36,407 nt of DNA from Acidobacteriaceae bacterium (GTDB lineage Bacteria; Acidobacteriota; Terriglobia; Terriglobales; Acidobacteriaceae): contig JASHSG010000134.1 of the NCBI GenBank assembly GCA_030040935.1, forward strand, positions 1-36,407. Reading direction: 5' to 3'. Below, piece by piece: positions 1-10,386 of this stretch (positions are counted from its first letter, which is position 1; each line of letters opens with the position of its first letter). A program made the position numbers and the translations under genes. The notes beneath the pieces were generated by a model. It was given only the letters and a program-made list of their open reading frames with translations, did not search any database and was not told the origin of the DNA.

Positions 1-250
1 CGCCAAAAGCGTAGTGGATGAAGCGCGCCATCTTCCGCGCTTCCTTCTTGTCCACAAATTGCAGGGGATCGAAGTTCTTTACCTCGGCGGCGAACGTCAC
101 CGGGAATCCGGTGGTGTCAAATCCCGTAATCGGCGCCACTCCGCTGGCGCCGCCCAGGATTTGCCGCCATACCTCGGGAGCGGTGTTACCTACACCGCAG
201 ATTAGCCCCAGGCCTGTCACTACCACTCTGCGGTTGATTGCCTGGGTCAA
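1..250 (-). CDS. fabF: Beta-ketoacyl-ACP synthase II, N-terminal part (truncated by window edge)
   Basis: Reverse strand from a TTG at 250 reads LTQAINRRVVVTGLGLICGVGNTAPEVWRQILGGASGVAPITGFDTTGFPVTFAAEVKNFDPLQFVDKKEARKMARFIHYAFG, typical FabF N-terminus; lies 3 nt downstream of acpP. Confidence 0.9.
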   Translation of the reverse strand, partial: MTQAINRRVVVTGLGLICGVGNTAPEVWRQILGGASGVAPITGFDTTGFPVTFAAEVKNFDPLQFVDKKEARKMARFIHYAFG

Positions 251-253
251 CGC

Positions 254-496
254 TTACTTGCCGCCTTTCGCGTTCTTCTCGATGTAGTCCATCGCGTCTT
301 TCACCGTCTTGATCTTCTCGGCGTCCTCGTCGGGAATCTCCATGTCGAACGCCTCTTCGAACTGCATCACCAGTTCGACCACGTCCAGCGAATCGGCGCC
401 CAGATCTTCCTGAAAGCTGGCGCCGGGCGTCACTTCGGCTTCGTCCACCTGTAACTGCTCGACGATGATCTGCTTCACTTTTTCTTCAACAGCCAT
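254..496 (-). CDS. acpP: Acyl carrier protein (80 aa)
   Basis: [50 protein letters not shown]...; contains the DSL phosphopantetheine site (GADSLD). Start trimmed from the longer ORF 254..751. Confidence 0.97.
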   Translation of the reverse strand: MAVEEKVKQIIVEQLQVDEAEVTPGASFQEDLGADSLDVVELVMQFEEAFDMEIPDEDAEKIKTVKDAMDYIEKNAKGGK

Positions 497-793
497 GCGT
501 ACCTCTCCTCGTGTTGTTGGGAACTTAAGAATTCGCTTCGGGATTTGGAAACAACGCCCTGCGTGCCTACCATACTGGCCCGCGGCGGGAAATGACAACC
601 ATCGCGCCAACAAATCTGCGCATGGCCCCGAATCTTCAAGTCTACCGGCAGGAACCGGGGGTGTAAAGGCGTCTGTCCCGGGGGAAACGATTGAAGAAAC
701 AGGAAATAGGAAGAAGGGAATAGGGAACAGAACGACTGCCCGGAAATGCACAGGCGCAAAGCGTATATTTGGCGAAGAGGGGATCCACTATCG

Positions 794-2200
794 ATGGTCG
801 AAATTGCGCTCGGAGTTTGTATCGTTCTGGCATTTGTGATCGGGCTCCTCTTCGGACGCTCTTCAGGTCAGGCATCCGCGAAAGCCGAAAGCGAAGCTCA
901 AGCCGAAACCATCGACGTCCTCAAAGGGGATAAAACGCGGCTTGATTCGCTCTGTGAATCGCAGGCTGCCGAGAACCAGCAACTTCGCGAGAGAATCGCG
1001 CGTGCCGAAGAGCGCCAGGCGGCTCAGGAGCAGAAATTTACACAGATGAAGGCGGACCTCGACACTGCGTTCGCCGATCTGGCCGCCAAAGCTCTCCGAG
1101 ACAATAATGAAAGCTTCCTTAGCCTGGCCAATCAAAAACTCGGCGCGCAAAGCAACGAAGCAAAGCAAACGCTTGAGGCCAAAGAACTCGCGATCAAAAA
1201 TCTCGTGGATCCGCTGACCCAAACGCTCGCTAACCTCGACCAACAGACCCGCGCGATGGAGACCGCGCGCGCGGGGGCCTATGCAGGTATGACGACTCTC
1301 GTCACCAACCTGCAGAATTCGATTCCCACCTCGCTCGAATCCCTGAAAAATGAAACCGCCCAGCTCATCAGCGCTTTGCGTGCGCCCAAAACCCGCGGCA
1401 ACTGGGGCGAACTCCAATTGCGCCGTTGCGTCGAATACGCCGGGATGATCGAGTACTGCTCGTTCTCTGAGCAGGTGTCGGCCCGCAATGAAGATGACCA
1501 GTTGCTGCGCCCCGATCTTTCGATCCTGCTTCCCAACGGGCGCGAAATCGTTGTCGATGCAAAAACCCCGCTCGATGCATTTCTTGACGCAACGGGGAAT
1601 GACGACCCCGCGACTCAGAAGCTGCGCCTGGATGCCCACGCACAGCGAGTTCGCACCCACCTTAAGGAGCTATCGGGTAAAGCGTATTGGAAACAGTTCG
1701 AGAAAGCCCCCGACTTTGTCGTCTGCTTCCTTCCCGGTGAGGCGCTCTTCAGCGCAGCACTCGAAGCCGATCCTTCGCTCATAGAATTCGGAGCGCAAAG
1801 CCACGTCGTCCTCGCTACGCCTACTACGCTCATCGCACTGCTGCGCGCGATTGACTTCGGCTGGCAGCAATCGAAAATTACGGAGAATGCGAAGGCAATT
1901 CATGAGTTGGGCCGCCGCATATACGAGAAGCTCGTGGTAGCGCAGTCCCACGTCACGAGGCTTGGCAATGCTCTTACCAACAGCGTCGACACCTACAACA
2001 AGTTTCTCGGCTCAATCGAAGGCAAGCAGGGTGGAAGTGTCTTCTTTCTAGGACGTCAGCTCGGAGAGCTCGTCCATTCCGATCAGGAGCTCGCCGAAAT
2101 CAAGCAGCTCCAGCCGGATTCGCGCGACATGGAATCGCCCGAGTGGTCGCAGCCGCTGCTCGCTGGCGCCCCTCAGGACACCTCCAAAACTGGGCAGTAG
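794..2200 (+). CDS. rmuC: DNA recombination protein RmuC family
   Basis: N-terminal TM segment (MVEIALGVCIVLAFVIGLLFGR), coiled coil, then RmuC core (RGNWGELQLRRCVEYAGM, VDAKTPLDAFLDA, PDFVVCFLPGEALFSAAL, TPTTLIALLRAIDFGWQQ). Confidence 0.93.
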   Translation: MVEIALGVCIVLAFVIGLLFGRSSGQASAKAESEAQAETIDVLKGDKTRLDSLCESQAAENQQLRERIARAEERQAAQEQKFTQMKADLDTAFADLAAKALRDNNESFLSLANQKLGAQSNEAKQTLEAKELAIKNLVDPLTQTLANLDQQTRAMETARAGAYAGMTTLVTNLQNSIPTSLESLKNETAQLISALRAPKTRGNWGELQLRRCVEYAGMIEYCSFSEQVSARNEDDQLLRPDLSILLPNGREIVVDAKTPLDAFLDATGNDDPATQKLRLDAHAQRVRTHLKELSGKAYWKQFEKAPDFVVCFLPGEALFSAALEADPSLIEFGAQSHVVLATPTTLIALLRAIDFGWQQSKITENAKAIHELGRRIYEKLVVAQSHVTRLGNALTNSVDTYNKFLGSIEGKQGGSVFFLGRQLGELVHSDQELAEIKQLQPDSRDMESPEWSQPLLAGAPQDTSKTGQ

Positions 2201-2257
2201 TCCTGGAGACCTTCGAATTGGAGTGTCGCCGACTCGCTGACTTCTAACTCGCCCCAC

Positions 2258-2692
2258 CTACCGCTGCGGCGCCGGCGGCGTTGCAGGCGCCGCAGGCTGG
2301 CTCGGCGCTGCCGGCGCTGGCGTATCCTTCACCCTGGTCAGCGTCAAGTCCATCCCGGGGAAATCGGCCGAATCGGACTTCGTCGTCATCTTGATCGTGT
2401 CCCCGTCCACTGTACAGTCGTGGTGGATGGTGATCCCGTTAAACGAATCGTCAAACGTGAACTTATCTCCGTCCACCTTGCCGTTGCTGATCGCCGTGGG
2501 GTCGCCCTGCGGCAGCTGCACCGTGCCCGTCAGCGTAGCGCCATCCTGCTTAAAGGTGAAGGTAATCTGGATGCTCGTGCCATCCGGAGTCTTCACGTCT
2601 CCCGTCCAGGTTCCCGTCACGTCCGCGGCCATTGCCGTCGCCGCGCTCAATGTCATCGCCAGTCCAGCGAAAATTGATAGCATCTTCCCCAT
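2258..2692 (-). CDS. Secreted conserved hypothetical protein (signal peptide, beta-rich, Pro/Ala-rich tail)
   Basis: MGKMLSIFAGLAMTLSAATAMAADVTGTWTGDVKTPDGTSIQITFTFKQDGATLTGTVQLPQGDP...; start chosen at internal Met before signal peptide. Confidence 0.75.
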   Translation of the reverse strand: MGKMLSIFAGLAMTLSAATAMAADVTGTWTGDVKTPDGTSIQITFTFKQDGATLTGTVQLPQGDPTAISNGKVDGDKFTFDDSFNGITIHHDCTVDGDTIKMTTKSDSADFPGMDLTLTRVKDTPAPAAPSQPAAPATPPAPQR

Positions 2693-2875
2693 TGGTCCCT
2701 CGAAGCCAACTTCACCGCGCACCCATCATACAGAGGAAATGTGAAAATTGAAAAGTAGCCTCCATGAGTAACCAATCAAGCATTCGCGATCTGAAGGGCA
2801 GGACTCGAGCAGAGAGCCTCCAGACACTTCACATCTGGCGCTTCGCCGTGCGTCGGTATTGGATAAAGCGCGGCG

Positions 2876-4258
2876 CTAGCTGGCGACGGAGGCGGCGCTG
2901 CGGCCGCGGCGGCGGGCAAGTGGCAGCGCTGTGAACCAGTAGAGCGGTGGCCCCAGTAGGGCGATCCCCGAGGCAAAAAGAAGAGATGAGACGTTGGCGA
3001 GGGCTGTGCCCGGATCACCCAGCTTCTCGCTCCGCGAGGCGTAGAGTGCGTACGCGATGAGGACGCTGGGGCCGATTGCGAGCAGGCAAACGAAGACAAA
3101 GTTGCCGGCACGGAACGGCCTCAGAAGCTGCGGCTCACGGACGCGAAGAGCTATAAGGGTGAGGAACTCAAGGATGAGACTCGTGCCGTAGAGAATGAGG
3201 TCGATGGAGATAAGGCGCTCGAAGGGAAGGCTGAGAGCGAGCGCCCAGCCCAGCCCGCAGAAGAGCACGCTAACCCAGGGAACACCGCGGCGGTTGCGGC
3301 GCTCGAAGATGCGCGGCAACATGCCATCGGCGGCCATGGCGATGGGCAGACGAGTATAGCTCATCATGAGCGCATTGAACATGCCAACGCCGCAGACGAC
3401 GCCTCCGGCAACGACAGCTATGGAAAGCGGAGTACCGCCGAGCTGGCCTGCGGCGACGGCCCACGAACCGGTGGTAAAGCCATCAGGCGAAAGTCCTCCC
3501 AAGGCCATTGCAGCAAGCGGCAGGACGTAAGTGATCGTTGTGATGATGGCAGCGCCAATGATTGCACGCGGGTAATTGCGCTGAGGGTGATCGACGTCGC
3601 GCGCGACGGTGGAGGCATTATCCCAGCCCATGTAGTTCCATAAACCAACGAGAATTGCGGTGGAGAGGCCCCCATCGGCATCGGACGGATGAGCGGGACG
3701 ACCCCATTCGATGGCAGGATGAAGTGTGAGGCCGCGCCAGAAGCCGAGAAAAACAAAGACAACAAAGGGCGCGAGGAGAAGCGCGGACATCCAAACAGAG
3801 TCTGCGCCGACGCGGGGCGCACCACGCAGGTTCCACGCGCAACATAAAACGACGACCGCCAGCGACCAGAGGTAATCACGCGGAGGGGTAGTTAGAGGGG
3901 AGCTGAATCTTCCCAGATAGAGGACAAAGATGCTGGGGTAGAGCGCCATGTCGAAAATGCTCGCCGAGAGCGAGAGCCAGCTTTCCTGGTAGCCCCAGAA
4001 GGACCCGAGGCCGCGACGCACCCAAATGTAAAAGCCGCCTTCATCGGGTATGGCGGCCGCGAGCTCGCCAATCATCAGAGCAGTTGGTAGGCTCCAGACG
4101 AGCGGTAGAACAAGCAGAATGGCGATGGCCCAGGCATAGCCGGCGCCACCGAGAACATCCTCCATCCCGTAAGGGCCTCCGGATACCATAAAAAAAGTAG
4201 CGGCGATGAGCGGCAGAAGGAGGAGCTTTCTGGGCGCGAAGTCAAAGATGGCGCGCAT
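2876..4258 (-). CDS. APC superfamily amino acid/polyamine permease
   Basis: 460 aa, about 12 hydrophobic segments; APC-like GGPYGMEDVLGGAGYAWAI, IPDEGGFYIWVRRGLGSFWGYQESWLS. Confidence 0.88.
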   Translation of the reverse strand: MRAIFDFAPRKLLLLPLIAATFFMVSGGPYGMEDVLGGAGYAWAIAILLVLPLVWSLPTALMIGELAAAIPDEGGFYIWVRRGLGSFWGYQESWLSLSASIFDMALYPSIFVLYLGRFSSPLTTPPRDYLWSLAVVVLCCAWNLRGAPRVGADSVWMSALLLAPFVVFVFLGFWRGLTLHPAIEWGRPAHPSDADGGLSTAILVGLWNYMGWDNASTVARDVDHPQRNYPRAIIGAAIITTITYVLPLAAMALGGLSPDGFTTGSWAVAAGQLGGTPLSIAVVAGGVVCGVGMFNALMMSYTRLPIAMAADGMLPRIFERRNRRGVPWVSVLFCGLGWALALSLPFERLISIDLILYGTSLILEFLTLIALRVREPQLLRPFRAGNFVFVCLLAIGPSVLIAYALYASRSEKLGDPGTALANVSSLLFASGIALLGPPLYWFTALPLARRRGRSAASVAS

Positions 4259-4334
4259 ACAAATGAATGTAACTGTGGGCGCGCGAAAGGGAAAGCGTCA
4301 CGAATGCGAGTTCCGGTATAATCCATTGAAGATC

Positions 4335-4427
<93 letters not shown>

Positions 4428-4745
4428 GAAAACTAGAATCAGCAACTTAGCGATCGTTTACCAGAGCTTCGGCTAAAGCTTATCCCATCGCCAGCTTCTC
4501 GGCATTTCGTAACGGAGAAGAAGCACGGGAAACTGTACCTCGTCGCTTTACATTGGACGGAACCTGACTTTCGGGAACCCTGAGCGGATGAACAACTTAG
4601 AGCTCTCATGCATCGAAGCTCAAGGCGCGTTCTCTAGATGTGAGGGGTCCAGTTCGATCGGACGGCGTGCACTGCGGCGGAAAAGCGCGAGCGTTGATCT
4701 TTTCGCGTTTACCAGGTGCTGCTAAACTATGATTTGCCACTCGAC

Positions 4746-4822
4746 AGGCGCGTAGCTCAGTTGGTTAGAGCGCTTCCTTGACACGGAAGAGGTCGTTGGT
4801 TCGAATCCAATCGTGCCTACCA
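4746..4822 (+). tRNA. tRNA-Val (anticodon GAC)
   Basis: Acceptor AGGCGCG/CGTGCCT, D-arm GCTCAGTTGGTTAGAGC, anticodon stem CTTCC/GGAAG with loop TTGACAC, T-loop TTCGAATC, encoded CCA. Confidence 0.96.
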
Positions 4823-4835
4823 ATCTCCTCTAACT

Positions 4836-5001
4836 TCAATTGATTAAAGGCTTTACCTCTTGATAAGGTGGCTCAGTCGGTGCCGAATGGTGCTGGTTTT
4901 TGTGCCCTATTTTCTCCTCGGGAAGCAGTAACGATGCAACTCTTGCATTCGCGTCCTTCTTGTGGCGAGAAACGGTCTGAGAGTAGAGCCTCAGCGTAGC
5001 G
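4836..5001 (-). pseudogene. Probable C-terminal remnant of a tyrosine-type phage/island integrase
   Basis: Reverse frame after the gadB stop reads [55 protein letters not shown]; resembles the post-catalytic-Tyr tail of tyrosine recombinases (TLxxYxxxVSxxKxxAxxKV); ends 13 nt from the tRNA-Val 3' end. Confidence 0.5.
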
Positions 5002-6399
5002 TTACCTGCCCGAATGATTGTGTGTACCGGATCCAGCGTCGGGTCGGAGAGCCCCGTGTGAGCGATGCTGCAAATGCTCAATGGTGCGTCCCATCTCAAG
5101 CAGAAGCTCCCGGGCCATTTCACGCGTGAAGCCGTGGCGAATGAGAATACGCTGGATGACGAGATCCTCGCGGTTGGGCGGCATGGAGTAAGCGGGAACG
5201 AGCCAGCCACGATCGCGCAATCGATCGGCGACGTCATAGAGCGTGAACGGCGTGCGTGCTGGGTCTCTAAGTTTCCAACAAACGCCCGGAATGCCGCCCA
5301 CGCCGTCATAGATGATTTCGAATGGTCCGAACGCGGCGATTTGGACGGCAAGCTCTCTGCCGATGTCCGAGCACTCGGATTGGATTCGGCGATAGCCTGC
5401 CTTGCCGAGGCGGAGGAAATTGTAATACTGGCAGATGATTTCGCCGCCGGGCCGCGAGAAGTTGAGCGCGAAGGTGGGAATGTTGCCGCCGAGATAATTG
5501 ACGTCGAAGATCAGCTCATCAGGCAGGTCAAGCTTTTCGCGCCAGAGCGCCCAGCCGACTCCCAGAGGCGCCAGCCCGAACTTGTGGCCTGAGGCATTGA
5601 TAGATCGGACGCGCGGCAAACGAAAATCCCAGAGCAAATTAGGCTCGAGAAAGGGTGCAAGAAAAGCGCCGCTCGCGCCGTCGACGTGAATCGGAATATC
5701 GAGGCCCGTCTCGGCGTGAAGCTTATCGAGGGCCATGCTGATCTCGTGGACGGGCTCGAATTGCAAAGTGAAGGTGACGCCCAGGGTGACGACAACGCCG
5801 ATAGTGTTTTCGTCGCAACGCTTCAACACTTCATCGGGCGTGAGCAAAAGGCGCTCGTTTTCCATGGGAACTTCGCGAATGTTGACATCGAAATAACGGC
5901 AGAACTTGTGCCAGCAGACCTGAACCGGGCCCATGACCAGGTTGGGGGAATCTGTTCGCTTGCCGAGGGCATTTTGCCGCTTGCGCCAGTTCCACTTCAT
6001 CGCCAGGCCTCCAAGCATCGCGGCTTCGCTGGAGCCTGTGGTGGAGCAGCCCATGGTGCTCGCTGATTCGGGGGAGTTCCAAAGATCGGCAAGCATGTGA
6101 ACGCAGCGCTCTTCTATCGCTGCGGTCTGTGGGTATTCATCCTTGTCGATCATGTTCTTGTCGGCCGATTCATCCATGAGGAGACCGACTTCGGGCTCGA
6201 TCCATGTAGTGCAGAAAGTGGCCAGATTGTGCTGGGAGTTTCCATCGAGAACGAGCTGCGCGTGGATCGTGCGATAGACGGCTTGCGGGTCGTGCGAGAT
6301 TTCAGGAAATATATACGTCTGGCCGCTGCGATGCAGAGCGTCCGATTCGATGGCATTCGTCGGGCGGGCGCTCAGTTGGCGAGTGTTGTGAAGTGGCAT
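5002..6399 (-). CDS. gadB: Glutamate decarboxylase (PLP-dependent, group II)
   Basis: 465 aa; [36 protein letters not shown] (PLP-Lys), [20 protein letters not shown]. Confidence 0.95.
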   Translation of the reverse strand: MPLHNTRQLSARPTNAIESDALHRSGQTYIFPEISHDPQAVYRTIHAQLVLDGNSQHNLATFCTTWIEPEVGLLMDESADKNMIDKDEYPQTAAIEERCVHMLADLWNSPESASTMGCSTTGSSEAAMLGGLAMKWNWRKRQNALGKRTDSPNLVMGPVQVCWHKFCRYFDVNIREVPMENERLLLTPDEVLKRCDENTIGVVVTLGVTFTLQFEPVHEISMALDKLHAETGLDIPIHVDGASGAFLAPFLEPNLLWDFRLPRVRSINASGHKFGLAPLGVGWALWREKLDLPDELIFDVNYLGGNIPTFALNFSRPGGEIICQYYNFLRLGKAGYRRIQSECSDIGRELAVQIAAFGPFEIIYDGVGGIPGVCWKLRDPARTPFTLYDVADRLRDRGWLVPAYSMPPNREDLVIQRILIRHGFTREMARELLLEMGRTIEHLQHRSHGALRPDAGSGTHNHSGR

Positions 6400-6465
6400 A
6401 AGCTCTCCTACTTGCGGAATTCATTCGAGGAGCGTGGACACCGGCAGAAAGCCATCATCCTTGAG

Positions 6466-9400
6466 TTAATCTGAAGTTTTAACTCTAACTGCAAACAGCG
6501 AGTGCTGAGCGAGGATGAACAGCGTACCGCGGTCCGCGCCGCCGAAGATAATATCAATCGGACGCTCGGGGACATCGATTTGACCGATTAGTCTTCCCGC
6601 CGGGTTGTAGACGAAGATCTCCCCGTTGGCAACGTACACGTTGCCCTGGATGTCGACGGCGACGCTTTCACCGCCGCGCTCGGTGAAAGGCTGCAGACTG
6701 TGCAGCGTGCCGTCGGCAGCGACGCGCGCGTTATAGGTGCGGTCTTCCGATTCGCTGCTGACATAAATTCGCTGGCCCGGCAGAGCGGTGATGAAACCGT
6801 ACGTATCAAGATTGTCGGAGAATCGCCAGCCAGTGGAGTCGGGAGGACCCTGCTGAAAGACGCGTCCTGCGGGCAGGATGACGCTGCCATCGAGCGAGAC
6901 ATACTCCCTTGTTTTCGGCGTGGATACATCGTCCGCAAACATTTCGGCGAGCGACTTGTAAGTGAGCGTCGAGAAGTCGAGCTGGTTTCGGAATTCGCCG
7001 TTGTTCCAATAGTTGACCGGAAAAATCTCTGCGGCTCCTGGATGGGGGGCCGATGGCTCCGGCGTGAGAATCGAAATCTGATCCTCCGCCGAGCCGGGGC
7101 GGAATGAATAGACAGTTCCTTCCGGACCAGCAGAAGAGACCACGAGCAGGTTGCCCGATCTATCGAAAGCGAGATTGACCGGATCGAGAGCGTTGTCACG
7201 TTCGATGGTTAGACCTTCGGCAGCCGACCAGCCATAAATGCGCTGCTCGTGGTGATCGACAAAATATAGCTTGCCGGCAGCGTCGACTGCAGCGCCGGAG
7301 ATGAAGAAGAAGCCGTCTTCGAGTCTCTCAACCTTCGTGCTGGACGCGAGGATGGCGGAGGCATGGGTGGTGTGCGGGGCTGGCGGGTTCTCGGGAATAT
7401 CGAGCATTGCAAATTCGCGCTCGCGGACTTCAAGGTGATGCGTCATATCCTGAATTGCGTTTTCATAGGGATATTTGCTGGCGCGAAGATACGTGCCACA
7501 ACCATTGTCATCGCAGGTGGGATAGCCGCTTTCGGCATTGATGTGCACGTTGCGGAAGTGAATGTCTCCGGAATGATAAAGGCGAACCGCAGCCGGAAAG
7601 GACGCCCGAGATCGCGTTACGCGATAGCCGTGATAATTGGCGATAGTGATGTTGCGCGACCACCTGAATTCGAGCGATAACGATTCGGGACTTTCTCCGG
7701 CCTCTTCCTCGGTCTGAGGCGCGTTGACGTCCCAATTTTCGACGTGGTCGAATATGACTTCGTTACGCACGTGATGTTCGGTCGAAAGCTCGTAAACGTG
7801 GCCGGGAGTCTTCGTGTCTGAAACGTAAAAACCGGCTTGGGCGAAGGTGTCGGGAGTCCAGATGTCTGCGAACGTTCCGCCACCACCATGAGTGATCCAA
7901 AGGCTGGGGTATTGCCCGTCCCAGCGCTTCGCGAGTACGGAATCAGCGGTGTGATTATTGTTGTAGGGATTGAAGCCGGTGCCGTGGCCGCCGAGAAAAC
8001 GTACATCGTCGATGAGGGAACGTTCGCCGGATTGCCACAGCACGCCGACAGCGCGGGGGTTGATGCCGCCGGTGTAGACTCCGAAACCGCTGATGATGTT
8101 GGACCCGCCGACGGGCGACCTGATCACTGGCCGTGGCGCACCGACACCCTGAAATCCCGGCGCGGAATCATCGAGGTCGAATTGAGTCAGCGTGGGATGC
8201 AGGCCGATTAGAATTGTGTCATGCTTCAAGGTCAGCGTGTCGCTGACGCGGTAGTGGCCGCTGGGAAAATAGAGCACGCGATGCGCGGCGATGGCGTTCT
8301 GGATTGCCGATGTGTCGTCGGTGGTTCCATCGCCCACAACGCCGAGGTTGTGAACGTTGACCCATTCGGATGTGGGCGGCAGGGCCGGAATCGCAGGCGG
8401 AAGTGGGGCGGGAAGCGCGCTGAGCGCCACGGCATCGTAGCGCTGGCCGATTGCGCCGGTCATTCCTTCGCCCGGCACGATGAGCCCATAGTTGAAACTT
8501 CTCACCTGGTAGATCGCAGCCTTTGCGGGAATCGATTTTCCGCTTTCGCGAAAAAGAACGAATGTGGGGACATCGTCGAGCGTGGCGCTTTCAAAGCCGA
8601 TTTCAGTCAGCGGGCTTTTTTCATTGCTGATGATGACGGCGGCTTTTGCGACATGCTCGAAGCGGCAGTCTTTCGCCCACATCTCGTCGGAATAGTGCGG
8701 GTCAATGTCGATGGCCACAGGAAGGTTGCGGAAGGTGTCGCGGATGAGGGTGAGGCCTACTTCGTGCTCGCGAACCGCCGCCTCGCGCTGGCCGTCGAAG
8801 ACCGAATCGATCAGCGTGAATTGCCAGGCGGGAGAGGTTTTATCGGTCAGAATTCCGTAGCGGCCGCCGTAGAAATGGAGATCCTCGGCCTCGTTGCCGA
8901 CCTCTGTGAGCGCAGCCAGGCCGGAGCCGACATGAAAATCCATGTGGCTGAGATACGCATGCTGCGCGACATGAAAGCGAATGGCGATCGCGGCCGGGTT
9001 GCCATCGCCGATCTCGAAGTCGATGTTGCTGATCGCGGAATAGAAAGTGTCTTCGTCCGCGTCGGCCACATTGTCGTTGGGCGGCACGCTGCCGGGCGGA
9101 GGAAACGGAACGCGCCTGGCGGATCGCTGAATGGCGGCAGGGCTTGCGCCGGTGAACATGAGCATGACGCCTTCGCCGGATTGAAATCCCGGCGTGTTGT
9201 CAGCGAGCGCGAAAACGGGGCGCGTGGCGCCATAGCCGATGAGGCGCACGCCCGGCCAAAGATAGACGGTGCGCGTGATGCGGTAGCGACCGGAGGGGAC
9301 GAAGACAAGTCCCTCGCGAACGCCGCCTTCTGCTTTGTCGATTGCCGCCTGAATCGCCGCCGTGTCGTCTGCTGCGCCGTCGGCATGCGCGCCGAACTCC

Positions 9401-9516
9401 TGCGCGGTGAGATAGACGGCTTTCGGGTCGTCGAGCCGCGTTGTAAAGACGGAGGATGCCGAAGAGACAGAAGTGATGCCCAGCAAAAGCGCGGAGCACA
9501 GCAGAGCTTTCTTCAT
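6466..9516 (-). CDS. Secreted tandem pectate-lyase-3-like (right-handed beta-helix) protein with C-terminal propeller-like region
   Basis: Signal peptide; two units starting EFGAHADGAADDTAAIQAAID and NLGVVGDGTTDDTSAIQNAIA; C-terminal repeats AAGKLYFVDHHEQRIYGW, DIQGNVYVANGEIFVYNPAGRLI. Confidence 0.85.
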   Translation of the reverse strand: MKKALLCSALLLGITSVSSASSVFTTRLDDPKAVYLTAQEFGAHADGAADDTAAIQAAIDKAEGGVREGLVFVPSGRYRITRTVYLWPGVRLIGYGATRPVFALADNTPGFQSGEGVMLMFTGASPAAIQRSARRVPFPPPGSVPPNDNVADADEDTFYSAISNIDFEIGDGNPAAIAIRFHVAQHAYLSHMDFHVGSGLAALTEVGNEAEDLHFYGGRYGILTDKTSPAWQFTLIDSVFDGQREAAVREHEVGLTLIRDTFRNLPVAIDIDPHYSDEMWAKDCRFEHVAKAAVIISNEKSPLTEIGFESATLDDVPTFVLFRESGKSIPAKAAIYQVRSFNYGLIVPGEGMTGAIGQRYDAVALSALPAPLPPAIPALPPTSEWVNVHNLGVVGDGTTDDTSAIQNAIAAHRVLYFPSGHYRVSDTLTLKHDTILIGLHPTLTQFDLDDSAPGFQGVGAPRPVIRSPVGGSNIISGFGVYTGGINPRAVGVLWQSGERSLIDDVRFLGGHGTGFNPYNNNHTADSVLAKRWDGQYPSLWITHGGGGTFADIWTPDTFAQAGFYVSDTKTPGHVYELSTEHHVRNEVIFDHVENWDVNAPQTEEEAGESPESLSLEFRWSRNITIANYHGYRVTRSRASFPAAVRLYHSGDIHFRNVHINAESGYPTCDDNGCGTYLRASKYPYENAIQDMTHHLEVREREFAMLDIPENPPAPHTTHASAILASSTKVERLEDGFFFISGAAVDAAGKLYFVDHHEQRIYGWSAAEGLTIERDNALDPVNLAFDRSGNLLVVSSAGPEGTVYSFRPGSAEDQISILTPEPSAPHPGAAEIFPVNYWNNGEFRNQLDFSTLTYKSLAEMFADDVSTPKTREYVSLDGSVILPAGRVFQQGPPDSTGWRFSDNLDTYGFITALPGQRIYVSSESEDRTYNARVAADGTLHSLQPFTERGGESVAVDIQGNVYVANGEIFVYNPAGRLIGQIDVPERPIDIIFGGADRGTLFILAQHSLFAVRVKTSD

Positions 9517-9555
9517 GAGTGCGTTCCTTGCAAGCGTCTTGTTTTACGAGCGGCG

Positions 9556-10386
9556 CTACGAGCGCTCGGCGGCGTGGTACTCGCGGCGAATGCGCCCGAT
9601 GTTGACCGTCGGTTTCGGATACTTCATGCGCAGCGATTCCAGGTGCTCGACAACGATGCGCGCGATGGCGAGATTGCGGAACCACTTGTGATTCGATGGA
9701 ATGATGAACCACGGCGATTGGGACGTGCTGCAACGGGAGAGCGCTTCTTCATACGCCGCGATGTAATCCTTCCAAAACGCGCGTTCCTTGTAGTCGGCTT
9801 CGCTGATTTTCCAATGCTTGGTGGGGTCGTCGAGGCGCTCCTTGAAGCGCTTCAGTTGTTCTTCCTTCGAAATGTGCAGAAAGAACTTGAGAATGTGGGT
9901 CTGGTGCGCGACCAGCTCCTTCTCAAAGCTGTTGATCTGATCGTAACGGCGGGACCAGACGTCCTTGGGAACGAGATTATGAACCCGCACCACGAGGACG
10001 TCCTCGTAATGCGAGCGGTTGAAGATGACGACTTCGCCGCAAGCGGGTGCGGCTTTGTGTGCGCGCCACAGAAAATCGTGTGCAGCCTCTTCGGCAGAGG
10101 GTTGTTTGAAAGGCGCGACACGGCAGCCCTGCGGGTTCATGGCGCCGAGAACATGGTTGATGACACCGTCTTTGCCGCCGGTGTCGACGGCCTGCAGGCA
10201 GATGAGGAGAGAGTGCCGGTGCTCGGCGTAGAGCTGGTCTTGCAATTCGCGGAGCTTGTTCTGATAGTGCTCGACCTCATCGGCCACAGACCTTGGGCTT
10301 TTGTGGCCGCCTGTGAACGATGGGTCAAAATCTCTGAGCTTAACCTTGCTTTCCGGCTCGACTTTGAGTTTTTTCAGGTAACTCAT
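9556..10386 (-). CDS. ppk2: Polyphosphate kinase 2 family protein (PPK2)
   Basis: 276 aa; Walker-A-like QAVDTGGKDGVINHV, FNRSHYEDVLVVRVHNL, STSQSPWFIIPSNHKWFRN. Confidence 0.93.
   Translation of the reverse strand: MSYLKKLKVEPESKVKLRDFDPSFTGGHKSPRSVADEVEHYQNKLRELQDQLYAEHRHSLLICLQAVDTGGKDGVINHVLGAMNPQGCRVAPFKQPSAEEAAHDFLWRAHKAAPACGEVVIFNRSHYEDVLVVRVHNLVPKDVWSRRYDQINSFEKELVAHQTHILKFFLHISKEEQLKRFKERLDDPTKHWKISEADYKERAFWKDYIAAYEEALSRCSTSQSPWFIIPSNHKWFRNLAIARIVVEHLESLRMKYPKPTVNIGRIRREYHAAERS

Noticed and set aside
2764-2934. Short forward ORF MSNQSSIRDLKGRTRAESLQTLHIWRFAVRRYWIKRG...
   Set aside because: About 57 aa, runs into the permease gene in antisense with a low-complexity Arg-rich tail; insufficient support.
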